Source: Planctomycetota bacterium
GTDB lineage: Bacteria > Planctomycetota > JAPUJT01
Direction of reading: 5' to 3'
Length of the DNA stretch: 64,000 nucleotides
NCBI GenBank assembly: GCA_027296055.1
Contig: JAPUJT010000168.1
Span: 1-64,000 of the forward strand
Position 1 is the stretch's first letter, and the number at the start of each line of letters is the position of its first letter. The notes beneath the pieces were generated by a model that searched no databases, was not told the origin of the DNA, and saw only the letters and a program-made list of their open reading frames with translations. A program made the position numbers and the translations under genes. This document shows, one piece after another, positions 9,795 through 19,600 of the stretch.

Positions 9795-11864
9795 ATGGGA
9801 CCAGGATTCTGGATTCTCCCTTTGACCTACATCGGACCTGGGGCCGGCTTCGCCCTGGTCGGTGGGTTCTTCATCATCCTCCTCACGATGGCCGCCGCCG
9901 CCGCTGCCCTGTTCCGGATGCCGTTCCGGATCGTCCTGGGCGCCGGCTTCCGCAGACGGACGGCCCCGAAGGGACCCTACCGCCGCGTCGTGATCATCGG
10001 CCTGGACGGGATGGACCCCGGCCTCGCCCGGCGATTCATGGATGAGGGGAGGATGCCGAACTTCAGCCGTCTTCGTGACCAGGGCGGCTTCCGCGATCTG
10101 GCCACCACGACCCCATCGATCTCTCCCACCGCCTGGTCCTCCTTCATGACAGGCGTGGATGCCTCCCGGCACGGAATCTTCGACTTCCTGACGCGGGACG
10201 CTAAAACCTACGCTCCGATCCTCTCCTCCGCGGTCGTGCGCGGCCCCAAGAGGTCGCTGCGGATCGGCAAGTACACAGTCCCGATCGGCAGGCCGAGGGT
10301 GAAACTCCTGCGAAAGGGGATCCCGTTCTGGAAGCGGCTCGGAGATCGGGGGGTCTTCAGCACGATCATCCGGGTGCCGATAACTTTTCCCCCCGAAAAG
10401 TTTCATGGTTGCTGCCTCTCGGGGATGTGCGTTCCGGATCTTCGCGGCACGCAGGGATCCTTCACCCATTTCACCTCGGAACCCCCGGTGGATGGCGCCG
10501 GCCCCGGCGGCACGGTGGTGCGGGTCGAGGTGAAAGGGGGAGAGATACGGACGGAGCTTCCGGGGCCGATGAATCCTCTCTCGGAGAAGGGTGGAGACCT
10601 CGGGGCGCCGATGCGCGTCCGGATCCTCTCGGGCGGGAAGGAGGCCGAGATCCGCCTGGGGGGGAAGAAGATCCGGCTCGGGCTCCGGGTCTTCTCCGAC
10701 TGGATACGTGTTCCGTTTCGTGCCGGACTGGGCATCCGGGTACGTGGGATTGTCCGAGTCTACATCAACTCCCTCTCCCCGCGATTCGATCTCTATGTCT
10801 CGCCGATCCAGATCGATCCGGAGAGACCCGCGCTGCCGATCTCTCACCCGCTCCTCTACTCGGTCTACCTCGCCAAGCTGAACGGGACCTACGGGACCCT
10901 CGGACTTGCGGAGGACACCTGGGCGCTGAACCAGGGCGTGATCGACGAGAAGGCGTTCCTCGAGCAGGCTTATCTCTATCACGAGGAGCGCGAAGCCATG
11001 CTGTTCGACGCACTGGACAAGAACCGCTCGGGTCTTTGCGTGTGCGTCTTCGACACGACGGATCGAATCCAGCACATGTTCTACCGGACCCTTGAGCCGG
11101 ACCACCCGGCGAATGCGGGGCGGGAGGTTACAGCGTACAAGGGGGTAATCGGCGATCTGTACGCCCGGATGGACGGGCTCCTCGGAAGGATCCAGGAGAG
11201 ACTCGGGCCCGAGACGCTCCTGATGGTGATCTCCGATCACGGCTTCACGAGCTTCCGTCGAGGAGTGAACCTGAACGCCTGGCTCCAGGAGAACGGCTAC
11301 CTCTCCCTGCGCGAGGGCGCCAAGGAATCGGGGGAGTGGCTGGCGGGGATCGACTGGGAATCCACCCGCGCCTACAGCCTGGGACTGGCCGGGGTCTTCC
11401 TCAACCGGAAGGGCCGTGAGAAGAGCGGCGTCGTCGAGGGACGGGAGGAGATCGCCCGGCTGAAGGAGGAGATAAGCAGCCGCCTGAAGGAGCTGGTCGA
11501 TCCGAAGACGGGGAAGACGGTCTGCAAGGAGGTCTACGACGCGGAGGCGGGGATGGCCGGGCCGTTCACCCGGGATGCCCCGGACCTGCTCGTTGGGTTC
11601 CAGGAGGGGTATCGGGTATCCTGGGAGGGGGCAACGGGGAAGATCTCCGATGAGGTGATCAGTGACAACGTCAAGGCCTGGAGCGGGGACCACTGCGTGG
11701 ACCCGTCCCTCGTCCCTGGAGTCTTCTTCTGCAGCGAGCCGGTGGAGACGGATGAGATCTCGATCCTCGACATCGCCCCGACCGTCCTGGATCTCTTCGG
11801 GGCCCCGATCCCGGGGCAACTCCAAGGCAAAAAGATCCCGTTGCGCCTCATGAAGGAGGGTTGA
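9795..11864 (+). CDS. membrane-anchored alkaline phosphatase superfamily (type I phosphodiesterase/nucleotide pyrophosphatase-like) enzyme
   Basis: The product has 689 residues. One transmembrane helix spans roughly residues 15-42 and an AP-superfamily catalytic domain follows. The first metal ligand sits in VVIIGLDGMDPG (Asp71), and the likely nucleophile Thr112 in SPTAWSSFMTG. A second metal pair is seen in CVFDTTDRIQHMFYR and in VISDHGF, and a last His in SGDHCVDP. This matches enzymes that hydrolyse phosphodiesters or transfer phospho-groups, such as the phosphodiesterase and phosphoglycerol transferase branches. The substrate cannot be read from the sequence. The middle (about 160-330) carries an insertion rich in Gly/Arg and beta-like segments. 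A tiny gene starts 2 bp after the stop, so the two are probably translated together. Confidence 0.88.
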   Translation: MGPGFWILPLTYIGPGAGFALVGGFFIILLTMAAAAAALFRMPFRIVLGAGFRRRTAPKGPYRRVVIIGLDGMDPGLARRFMDEGRMPNFSRLRDQGGFRDLATTTPSISPTAWSSFMTGVDASRHGIFDFLTRDAKTYAPILSSAVVRGPKRSLRIGKYTVPIGRPRVKLLRKGIPFWKRLGDRGVFSTIIRVPITFPPEKFHGCCLSGMCVPDLRGTQGSFTHFTSEPPVDGAGPGGTVVRVEVKGGEIRTELPGPMNPLSEKGGDLGAPMRVRILSGGKEAEIRLGGKKIRLGLRVFSDWIRVPFRAGLGIRVRGIVRVYINSLSPRFDLYVSPIQIDPERPALPISHPLLYSVYLAKLNGTYGTLGLAEDTWALNQGVIDEKAFLEQAYLYHEEREAMLFDALDKNRSGLCVCVFDTTDRIQHMFYRTLEPDHPANAGREVTAYKGVIGDLYARMDGLLGRIQERLGPETLLMVISDHGFTSFRRGVNLNAWLQENGYLSLREGAKESGEWLAGIDWESTRAYSLGLAGVFLNRKGREKSGVVEGREEIARLKEEISSRLKELVDPKTGKTVCKEVYDAEAGMAGPFTRDAPDLLVGFQEGYRVSWEGATGKISDEVISDNVKAWSGDHCVDPSLVPGVFFCSEPVETDEISILDIAPTVLDLFGAPIPGQLQGKKIPLRLMKEG

Positions 11865-11865
11865 G

Positions 11866-12060
11866 ATGTTCGGAAGTCCGAAGGTCAAAATCGATCCGGA
11901 GCTGTTCGAGAAGGCCAAGGAGGCGGCGTCGCGCCTCGGCTACGCATCGGTGGAAGAGTTCATAACTCACTTGATCGAGACGGCGATCGGGGGCGACGGG
12001 GAGGCCGAGTCGGATCGGGAGATCCAGGAACGTCTAAAGGGTCTGGGGTACATATCATAG
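11866..12060 (+). CDS. 64-residue ribbon-helix-helix-like small protein
   Basis: The short protein begins with VKIDPELFEKAKEAA, followed by SVEEFITHLIETAI. This pattern of one strand and two helices is like ribbon-helix-helix proteins. It ends with an acidic linker and the tail ERLKGLGYIS. A very similar 'LK.LGY' tail is common at the ends of sulfatase and phosphatase-superfamily proteins, so this small gene may be a detached C-terminal partner of the upstream enzyme rather than a DNA-binding regulator. It starts 2 bp after that enzyme's stop, which implies translational coupling. The function is inference. Confidence 0.7.
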   Translation: MFGSPKVKIDPELFEKAKEAASRLGYASVEEFITHLIETAIGGDGEAESDREIQERLKGLGYIS

Positions 12061-12081
12061 GCCAGATCGGGCCCCTGACTC

Positions 12082-12109
12082 TTGACTCCGTGGGTCTATC
12101 TGGTACAAT
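12082..12109 (+). promoter_or_regulatory. sigma-70-type promoter
   Basis: TTGACT at 12082-12087 and TACAAT at 12104-12109 are separated by 16 bp, with a TG just upstream of the -10 box (extended -10). Transcription should start near 12116 and serves the small gene at 12166. Confidence 0.7.
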
Positions 12110-12165
12110 TTAGCATAGGTCAGACCCCCATTTCTCCCCCCCGGGGGGGCAGGGAGAAGCGACGA

Positions 12166-12441
12166 ATGCAGGACCGCAAGAAGATCATGAAATACATCCG
12201 GGAGCTGGGCAAGATCTTGCAGGAAAACGTCCAGAGCTCCAAGGAAGTCGAAGGGATCCTCTCCAAGCTGCGGGAGGAAGGCGTCGCCCTTTCACTCAAC
12301 TTTGTCGCGATGGTCTCGGGGAAGAGCCTCAACTTCAATCTCGGAAACGTTGGCTTGGTCGAGGAGTTGAAGTTCGAGATCAATGCCGAGGACAAGAAGT
12401 TCCTCGAGTCCCTCGGCATCGAAGCGCCCACCGAAACATAG
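12166..12441 (+). CDS. 91-residue protein of unknown function
   Basis: I chose the ATG at 12166 because it follows a GGGAGAAG ribosome-binding site and lies downstream of a clear promoter at 12082-12109. The longer open frame would start inside the promoter. The product MQDRKKIMKYIRELGKIL... appears to be an N-terminal helical half (about residues 1-38). A beta-rich middle follows (VALSLNFVAMVSGKSLNFNL) and then an acidic end. There is no signal peptide or transmembrane helix. It converges with purD. I do not recognise the family. Confidence 0.65.
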   Translation: MQDRKKIMKYIRELGKILQENVQSSKEVEGILSKLREEGVALSLNFVAMVSGKSLNFNLGNVGLVEELKFEINAEDKKFLESLGIEAPTET

Positions 12442-12463
12442 AAACGGTGACAGTTCCTGTTCT

Positions 12464-13720
12464 CTACCGCGCGATGTCCTTGCGGTAGTGCATCCCCGCA
12501 AAAGAGATCTTCCGGACCCCCTCGTAGGCCTTTCGCCGGGCCTCCTCGACGTCGGCCCCCGTCGCAGTGACGGACAGGACCCGCCCACCGGCTGTTAGCC
12601 ACTTACCATCCTGGCGCTTCGTCCCCGCATGGAAGACTATGGCGCCCTCGATGCCCCCGTCCTCGTCCAGCCCCAGGATCTCCTTGCCCTTCTCGTAAGA
12701 TCCCGGGTATCCGCCCGAGGCGATCACCACCGCGACGGAGGATCCGTCCTTCCATTTCGGGTCGACCTCGCCGAGGCGGCCCTCCACCGTCGCTTGCAGA
12801 ATCTCGACCAGGTCGGATTCGAGGCGCGCGAGGATCGGCTGTGTCTCCGGATCGCCGAACCGGACGTTGAATTCGAGCACCTTGGGTCCCGCTTGTGTCA
12901 CCATCAGGCCAACGTAGATGACGCCCCGGTACGGGATCTCGCCGATCCTCAGGGCATGCAGCAGGGGGATCAGGACCTCGCGCTCCACCTGCCCGTGGAT
13001 CTCCGGCGTCAGGGCCGGGGCGGGACAGAAGGCGCCCATCCCGCCGGTGTTGGGACCTTCATCCGCGTCGAGGACGCGCTTGTGATCCTGAGCGGAAGGG
13101 AGGCAGAGGACCGTCTCGCCATCCGTGAGCGCGAGAAGCGAGGCCTCCGTTCCCTGCAGCAGTTCCTCGGCGACGATCACGCGACCCGCCTCCCCGAACT
13201 TTCCCTCCAGCATCATCATCTGGAGCGCCCTCTCCGCTTCCTCCGCGGTGTGACAGATGGCGACGCCCTTTCCCGCCGCGAGGCCGTCCGCCTTGATCGC
13301 CAGCGGGAGGCGTGGAGGAAGGCAGTACTCGACGGCGTCCTGGTACCGGTCGAATACGCGGAACGAGGCGGTCGGGATGTCGTGCCTCCTCATCAGATCC
13401 TTGGCAAAGGCCTTGCTCGACTCGAGCTTCGCTCCCTCGGCCCCGGGGCCGAAGATCGGCCTGCCCTCCCTGGCAAACATGTCCCCGATCCCCTGGGCGA
13501 GCGGCGCCTCCGGACCGACGACGCAGAGATCTATTCCTTTCTCCATGGAGAAGCGGAGCAGCCCTGGGCAGTCCTCCTGGCCTATGTCGACGCACTCTGC
13601 CACCTGGGCGATACCCGCGTTTCCGGGGGCGCAGTAGAGCTTCTCGACTCGCGGGGAGGCGGCGATCTTCCAGGCGAGGGCATGTTCTCGCCCACCGCCG
13701 CCTACGATGAGGACCTTCAT
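12464..13720 (-). CDS. purD: phosphoribosylamine-glycine ligase
   Basis: PurD joins phosphoribosylamine and glycine using ATP in the second step of de novo purine synthesis in the cytoplasm. The 418-residue length is typical. Visible hallmarks are the N-terminal MKVLIVGGGGREHALAWK, the AVGPEAPL-like CVVGPEAPLAQG, and SKAFAKDLMRRHDIPTA at the start of the ATP-grasp domain. Further hallmarks are the family signature SAQDHKRVLDADEGPNTGGMG, FNVRFGDPETQ and a C-terminal domain ending in MHYRKDIA. It stands alone, without other purine genes nearby. Confidence 0.97.
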   Translation of the reverse strand: MKVLIVGGGGREHALAWKIAASPRVEKLYCAPGNAGIAQVAECVDIGQEDCPGLLRFSMEKGIDLCVVGPEAPLAQGIGDMFAREGRPIFGPGAEGAKLESSKAFAKDLMRRHDIPTASFRVFDRYQDAVEYCLPPRLPLAIKADGLAAGKGVAICHTAEEAERALQMMMLEGKFGEAGRVIVAEELLQGTEASLLALTDGETVLCLPSAQDHKRVLDADEGPNTGGMGAFCPAPALTPEIHGQVEREVLIPLLHALRIGEIPYRGVIYVGLMVTQAGPKVLEFNVRFGDPETQPILARLESDLVEILQATVEGRLGEVDPKWKDGSSVAVVIASGGYPGSYEKGKEILGLDEDGGIEGAIVFHAGTKRQDGKWLTAGGRVLSVTATGADVEEARRKAYEGVRKISFAGMHYRKDIAR

Positions 13721-13785
13721 CTCCGAGTCTCCCTATGTTGAGCCGAAACGGATCGTTCGCATGGTAGCTTGGGCCTCCCGGGCGA

Positions 13786-14730
13786 TCAACTCGAGATCCG
13801 CAGGCGTCGAGAGAGGATCATCGAAGGAATGACGAGGGTGATGGGAATCAGCGCCAGGTAAACCTGGCCGGTTGCGTAGAGCAGATGGGCGTCCAGGAAG
13901 AAAAGACCCAGGAGAAGAGTTCGGACCGTCTGGAAAGTCGAGTGCTTGCTGGAGTCCCTCGAAGCGACGAGACGCCAGAGCACGATGCTGAATAGCAAGT
14001 AGAGAGGATCGAGCAGACGATCCGGATACGGATGGGTCCCGCTCAAGGGACCCTGGAAGCTGAGACGGGCCATGAGCGCGAACAGGATCAGCATAGCGAT
14101 GGCCACCCGAGGGTGATGCCCGCTCCCGCGCGGTCTCTTCACCTCTTCCGCCGTGCTGATCCAGGTGATGCAGGCGATGTAGATGAATACGTAGGTGGCT
14201 GGCCCCGACAATGCGTCAGTCGACAGGATGATCCCGGTGCCCAGAGCAGACCATCCGAGCAGGACGTTGGCTCCCCGGATCATCCCCATGACTACAGAAC
14301 CCGCGAGGTCGAATCGTTTCAGCCAGGCGTTGTATGCCAGGATGAGAAGAACGATCCCCCCGGTCGTTGCCATTCCCTGGCTGCCGATCCCCATGGATGC
14401 AACGAAGGCAAACACAGGGAGCCAGACCGCCAGCCTCCACGCGAAGCGGAGGCTGACACGACCTGAAGGCAAGGGCCGTTGGGGATGCAGCTTCCGATCC
14501 CGCCCCCGATCGAAGATGTCGTTCGTCGCCATGCCGAACGAATAGAGGCAGGCAGAGGCGAGACAGACGAGGAGGAGTGGGACGATCCGGATCTCCTTCG
14601 GGGGATCGATGCAGAAGTAGCCGACGAGGACGTCCCCCGTCGTCGAAAAGACCATCGGGGCCCGTATCAGCCGGAGCAGATCCGCCATCCGGGGTCTATC
14701 CCTAACCGCTTGCGGCTCCATTCCTTCCAC
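13786..14730 (-). CDS. UbiA-family prenyltransferase
   Basis: This is a polytopic membrane enzyme of 314 residues. UbiA-family proteins transfer an isoprenoid chain to an aromatic or other acceptor. The first diphosphate/Mg-binding motif is clear at residues 70-78 (NDIFDRGRD), followed by the family tail LHPQRPLPSG. About eight hydrophobic segments are visible. The second Asp-rich motif is less obvious (the region around TAEEVKRPRGSGHH). The acceptor cannot be inferred, because the neighbours (purD and a HAMP-like protein) do not form a quinone or lipid pathway. Met15 (MADLLRL) is an alternative start. Confidence 0.85.
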   Translation of the reverse strand: MEGMEPQAVRDRPRMADLLRLIRAPMVFSTTGDVLVGYFCIDPPKEIRIVPLLLVCLASACLYSFGMATNDIFDRGRDRKLHPQRPLPSGRVSLRFAWRLAVWLPVFAFVASMGIGSQGMATTGGIVLLILAYNAWLKRFDLAGSVVMGMIRGANVLLGWSALGTGIILSTDALSGPATYVFIYIACITWISTAEEVKRPRGSGHHPRVAIAMLILFALMARLSFQGPLSGTHPYPDRLLDPLYLLFSIVLWRLVASRDSSKHSTFQTVRTLLLGLFFLDAHLLYATGQVYLALIPITLVIPSMILSRRLRISS

Positions 14731-14867
14731 CGTCAGCCCCCCTCCCCGTTCCTTGACGCATCTCCGGACCCGTTGTATTCTTGCCGCGGGTGGTGAGGGA
14801 GGTCGCAGAGCGCCCTCCTCCGGAGTCCATTCTTCATACCGTATTCCCCCTTCATCTTAGAGGAACC

Positions 14868-15485
14868 ATGGAAGAGTTGAACGCGAAATTGAGTGGACCC
14901 GCGCCCGACAAATCCAACCGGCGGCGCACCAATCTGGTGAAGAAGTCCTTCCAGCTCAAGGCGTTTCTGTTCATCTTCATGATCACTCTTTGCGCGATCT
15001 CCCTTCATTCCTTCTTCCTCGTGCATCTGATGAGCATCTCCTCGGCCTCCGGCGGCGGCACCGGGCTGACCATGAAAATCATCGTCCAGGACTTCTGCAT
15101 CACGATGGTCCTGTTGATCGTCCTCGACTACGTGATGGGAATCCTCGGCACACACCTCGTGGCTGGACCGATATTCAAATTCCAGAAGTTCATGCACAGG
15201 ATGGCGCGAGGCGACATCTCCGGCGAGGTCTATCTCCGCAAAGGGGACGCCCTCAAGGACGTCGCTCAGGACCTCACCGAGACACTTGTCGGCCTTCGGA
15301 CCCTCGTCGAACGCGACCGGGTGCTCCTCGGAGAGGTGCGCTGTGAAATCACCGAGGCGCTCGATGACGAGGAAATCCTCGAGCCGATCCTCGCCAAGAT
15401 GGACCGGATCACGGCCGGCTATCGGCTCTCGGAGGAGGACCCCGTGCCTTCCCCCGAGGAGATCAGTCTCACCCCCTGGGTCTAA
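14868..15485 (+). CDS. two-helix membrane protein with HAMP-like segment
   Basis: I chose the ATG at 14868, which follows TTAGAGGAACC. It gives a 205-residue protein. A basic cytoplasmic N-terminus is followed by transmembrane helices at about 32-54 and 74-94, then a HAMP-like region (about 96-145, HLVAGPIFKFQKFMHRMARGD). A charged helical segment and an acidic tail complete it. It resembles the membrane and HAMP part of a chemoreceptor or histidine kinase without an output domain. Such stand-alone HAMP proteins occur in Gram-negative bacteria. No partner is adjacent, and the role is unknown. Confidence 0.7.
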   Translation: MEELNAKLSGPAPDKSNRRRTNLVKKSFQLKAFLFIFMITLCAISLHSFFLVHLMSISSASGGGTGLTMKIIVQDFCITMVLLIVLDYVMGILGTHLVAGPIFKFQKFMHRMARGDISGEVYLRKGDALKDVAQDLTETLVGLRTLVERDRVLLGEVRCEITEALDDEEILEPILAKMDRITAGYRLSEEDPVPSPEEISLTPWV

Positions 15486-15545
15486 GGTTCTCGCACAGGC
15501 CGCCCGATCGGATTTGGATCCGATCCGGTTGAATGTGCAGGGCAG

Positions 15546-16559
15546 TTGAATGAGCACGATACCCTGGCAATGATGGGTATCGTGAAGGCCCCGAATCTAG
15601 ATCTGCTCCAGTACTTCTTCCGCCTCCGCGACCGGTGGGTCCTTCCGCAGGCGATCGCCAGCGATCTGGGCGGAAGCTCGGAGGACATCCATCGTGCGAC
15701 GGAGGAGCTTCTGCGGGAGGGGTACGGCATCGAGTACCACCCGAGCTTCGGCTATCGATTCCGTCCCGCGGACGACTCTCTGGATCCGCACCGCCTCCGG
15801 GAGGGCCTCGACACCACGCTCATCGGGAGCGAGGTCCACTGCCTCCTCGAAGTCTCCTCCACGATGGACAGCGCCTGGGCGCTCCACGAGGAGGGTCGCC
15901 CCAGCGGGGCTGCCGTCCTGGCAGAACGGCAGCGGAAGGGGCGGGGTAGATTCGGTCGGCCCTGGGAATCCCCTCGGGGGGGGGGCATCTGGATGTCGAT
16001 CATCCTCAAAGGCGAGGACGTCCCCATCCCGCCTTCCCTGCTGACCGTGGCTTCCACGATCGCCGTTGTCGAGGCCGTCGCAGAGGAGTCGGGCCTGCCC
16101 TCTCGAATTCGCTGGCCGAACGATATCGTCATCCGGGACAAGAAGGTGGGTGGCATCCTCATCGAGATGCGCCAGCAGGGGGCCAAGCCCGCGCCTGTCG
16201 TCATCGGCGTCGGCCTGAACGTCTCGATTCGCCCGGAGGAACTTCCGGAATCCCTCAAGGCGATCGCGACGTCTATTACTGCAGAGGGGGGGAAGGGGGC
16301 ATCGAGACCGGACCTGATCCGGGCCGTCCTCCGCTCCCTGGATAACTGGATACGACGCACGTTGGGGGGTGACAGCCACCAGCTCAAGACCCGCTGGCGG
16401 GACCTTTGCGGCAATCTGGGGAAGCGAGTGGCTCTCCTTCGAAACAAGGAGCGGTTCGAGGGCGTTGTGGTGGACTGTGACCCGATCCGCGGACTCGTCC
16501 TCGACCTTGGCGCAGGGGTCGTGCGGGCCTTCCCCGCGGAACAGGTCACGGTCTTGTAG
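15546..16559 (+). CDS. birA: biotin-[acetyl-CoA-carboxylase] ligase with N-terminal HTH
   Basis: The enzyme activates biotin with ATP and attaches it to the biotin carrier protein. The N-terminal ~65 residues look like the winged-helix repressor part of BirA. The catalytic domain has EVSSTMDSAW, the biotinyl-AMP loop KGRGRFGRPWES, RIRWPNDIV, KKVGGILIEM and VVIGVGLNVSI. The C-terminal SH3-like domain ends FPAEQVTVL. The TTG at 15546 gives the longest version (337 residues); ATG at 15570 or 15573 is also possible and the ribosome-binding site does not decide. With the HTH it may also repress biotin genes, but none lie nearby. Confidence 0.93.
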   Translation: MNEHDTLAMMGIVKAPNLDLLQYFFRLRDRWVLPQAIASDLGGSSEDIHRATEELLREGYGIEYHPSFGYRFRPADDSLDPHRLREGLDTTLIGSEVHCLLEVSSTMDSAWALHEEGRPSGAAVLAERQRKGRGRFGRPWESPRGGGIWMSIILKGEDVPIPPSLLTVASTIAVVEAVAEESGLPSRIRWPNDIVIRDKKVGGILIEMRQQGAKPAPVVIGVGLNVSIRPEELPESLKAIATSITAEGGKGASRPDLIRAVLRSLDNWIRRTLGGDSHQLKTRWRDLCGNLGKRVALLRNKERFEGVVVDCDPIRGLVLDLGAGVVRAFPAEQVTVL

Positions 16560-16585
16560 CCATCCGGCGAACTCCATGGACCTGA

Positions 16586-16614
16586 TAGACTTCGGCAGAG
16601 AATCCTGATATATT
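16586..16614 (+). promoter_or_regulatory. possible sigma-70-type promoter upstream of the kinase
   Basis: TAGACT at 16586-16591 and TATATT at 16609-16614 are 17 bp apart and lie 49 bp before the kinase start. The -35 box is imperfect. Confidence 0.5.
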
Positions 16615-16662
16615 GGGGCTCTCAGGCGCCTTCCATTTCGCCTGGTTCAGGACCAGAAAAAT

Positions 16663-19600
16663 ATGGCCGCACGTAAGCGTTTCGGGGAGCTTTGCGTAGA
16701 GCTAGGGTTCACCTCGAATGAGAGTGCGACCCGAGCCCTCCAGATCCAGAAAGAGCTCCAGGCGGGAGGCATGGACCCGCCCTTCATCGGCGAGATCCTC
16801 GTCCGGGAAGGGTTCATCACGGCCGAGCAGCGGGACCAGGTCCTCGAGGCTTCCGGAGACATCCCGGCGGATTTCATACCCGGCTACGAGGTGCTCAGTC
16901 GCATCGGCCGCGGCGCTCGCGGGATCGTCTACAAGGCGCGGCAGAAGAGCATGGACCGCCTCGTCGCCTTGAAGATCCTCCCCCGGAAGATGGCCGAGGA
17001 TCGAAAGTGGAGCGAGAAGTTCACCCGCGAGGCGAAGTCCGTCGCCAAGCTGAACCACCCCAACATCATCAGTGGAATCGACGTTGGCGAGCACGAAGGT
17101 TGCCATTTCTTCGTGATGGAGTACGTGGATGGGATCTCACTCGCCGCGCTCATCCGATCCGGCACGCAACCGATCGATAAGGTCATCGACCTGGCCCGAC
17201 AGCTCGGGGAGGCCCTCGAGCACGCCCACTCGCACGGGATCGTCCACCGGGATATCAAGCCGGACAACATCCTGATCACCCGGGACGGGGTGACCAAGCT
17301 TTGCGACTACGGCCTCGCCGGGCAGGTGACGACGAGCGCCCCGGGCCAGCGTCTGAAGAAGGTGGAGGGGACGCCCCAGTATCTCTCCCCCGAGCAAGCC
17401 AAGGGCCTGCCCGACATCGACATCCGTAGCGATCTCTACAGTCTTGGCGCCACCTTGTTCCACGCCTTGACGGGCGAGCCCCCCTTCAACGGGTCCGAAG
17501 CGATCGAGATCATGAAGAAACACCTGAACGAGAAGGCGCCCACGTTGAAGGAGAAGGGCGTGTCGGCGCGCCCGTCTCACCAGAAGCTACTGGATCGTCT
17601 CCTGGAGAAGGACAGAGAGAAGCGTTTCCAGACGCCTGGGGAGCTTCTCGACTTCCTCGGCGGGCTCTCCAAGGGTCCGAGGCGGGGATCGCCCGGAGAT
17701 TCTGCCTCGGGGTCAGGTTGGAAGCAGCGGAAGAAGCGGCAGCTTCTGGGCTCCGGCGTCGGGGGCTTGCTGATAGCCGCGCTTCTCGGCGCAGTCCTCT
17801 TCGCCCTGCCCAAGGGCGATTCCGCCAACGCCGGCACGGAGCCGAGGCGGACGGCCGCCGGTACGGATACGGGAGAGAAGCCCCGGACAGAGATCAACGG
17901 AACGGGGAACAGTGGGAGGGAGCGAGCCCCGCCTCCGGGCTCGGCGTCCGCGGAGGAGAGGGCCGCGGCGGCCGAATGGGACACGATCATGGACTTGACG
18001 GACGATTCGGTGGATTCCCTCGGCAAGACCGCGGAGGTGATCCAGAGGATCGAGGAATACATCCAGAAGCATCAGGGGAGCGCCGGGGCGCGTCAGGCGG
18101 AGATGATCCTGACGTATCAGGGGGATATCTACGAAGCGCTCCTCGGGGACGAGTTCGCTCACCTCGAGGACAGGGTGGACAAGGCCACACAGAAGGGAGA
18201 GTTCCGGAAGGCCGCGAAGCTTGCCGAGGAGTTCCAGGGGAAGCACGAGGATCCTTCCTATGCACTGAGGGCCTCCGGCCTGATCCAGCAGGTCCAGACG
18301 GACAACGACAAGGCCTTCGACAAGGCAACCCGGAAGGCGGATGGGTTCTTGAAGAAGGAGAAGTTCAAGGAGGCCTCGAAAGTATTCACCAATCTGGCGG
18401 CCACCTCGACAGATTCGGTGGAGGCGCGATGCCTCGAGAAGGTCGAGGCGATCGGCTCACTCCTTGCGAAGAAGGAGGGTGCGGAGCGTCTCGCCGATCT
18501 CCAGATTCGCATCGAGGCCTACATCAGCGAGAACAAGTTCGCCGAGGCGCTCGAGGCCTGCGCCGCGCTGAAGGCGAAGGAAGAAGATCCAGACGTCCTC
18601 GCCGAGGTGGCGAGACGCGAGGAGACCCTGGGCAGGATGACGAAGACCTTCTCCAATCTCCGGGCGAATCTCGATAAGGCCGCCTCGTCCGACAGGAGCA
18701 CCAGGTTCACCTTGTCCGACGGCGAGACGGTGGAGGGCCGGATCACCCGGGTGAATCCGGAATCCCTCCAGATCGTGATCAAGGTGGCGGGGGAGCGAGA
18801 GTCGGTGACCTGGGAGCTGTCCCGTCTGTCGGGGGAGATGTTGGACAAGCTCGCTCGTGGCGGCGGGAACGATGAAGACGACTCCTTGAACGGAGCGATC
18901 TTCTTCCTGGTCAAAGAGAACTACCCAGCGGCGCATCTGATGTTCGAGGCGGCGGTCAAGGAGGGTGCCCGCGTCCCCGACTGGGTCTTCCCCGCCATGG
19001 TTGCCTCGCGCAAGTCGTATCGCGAGGACCGGGCCGAGGAACTCCTCGCCAAAGCCCAGACAAAGATGGATGGCAAGTTGTGGAAGAGCGCCGCGAATAT
19101 CCTGAAGGGCCTGATCGGCGAGCTGGAGGATACCTCCATCTACGAGAAGGAGAAAAATCGGATCCGCTCGATGTACTATACCTGCAAGGTCGAGATCGGC
19201 ATCCTCGATGGCCCGTCGGCGGTCCTGAAGGGTCAAGTCGACGCGCTGAGGAAAGGGGTTCACAGATTCACGTACGATTTCGCCAAGGCCGAGCAGCTAG
19301 AGGATTGGATTCCGGACACGGTTCTGTTCCCCGCCTCGGTCCACAAGCATCAGAAGAAGGTGATGCAGATCTTCGGGAAGGTGGACCACCGGGTCCGATT
19401 CGTGGGCGACATTTCGGTCGAGTTCACCGCCGCGTCCCGGGCGGCCAGGAACCCCAACATCAACATCCTCCTCAACGATGGGGCCGAGACGGGATATCTG
19501 TTCGGCCTCGGGTTCAAGCCGAGGACGGAGTGGGTATCTCTCCAAATGCAGCGTGGGCAGGGGCTCCAGCCGGGCCAGGTGGTCTTGCCGGCGAATGTGA

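Noticed and set aside
9750-11918. 722-codon minus-strand frame
   Set aside because: It is antisense to the alkaline-phosphatase-superfamily gene, whose metal ligands are all in order.
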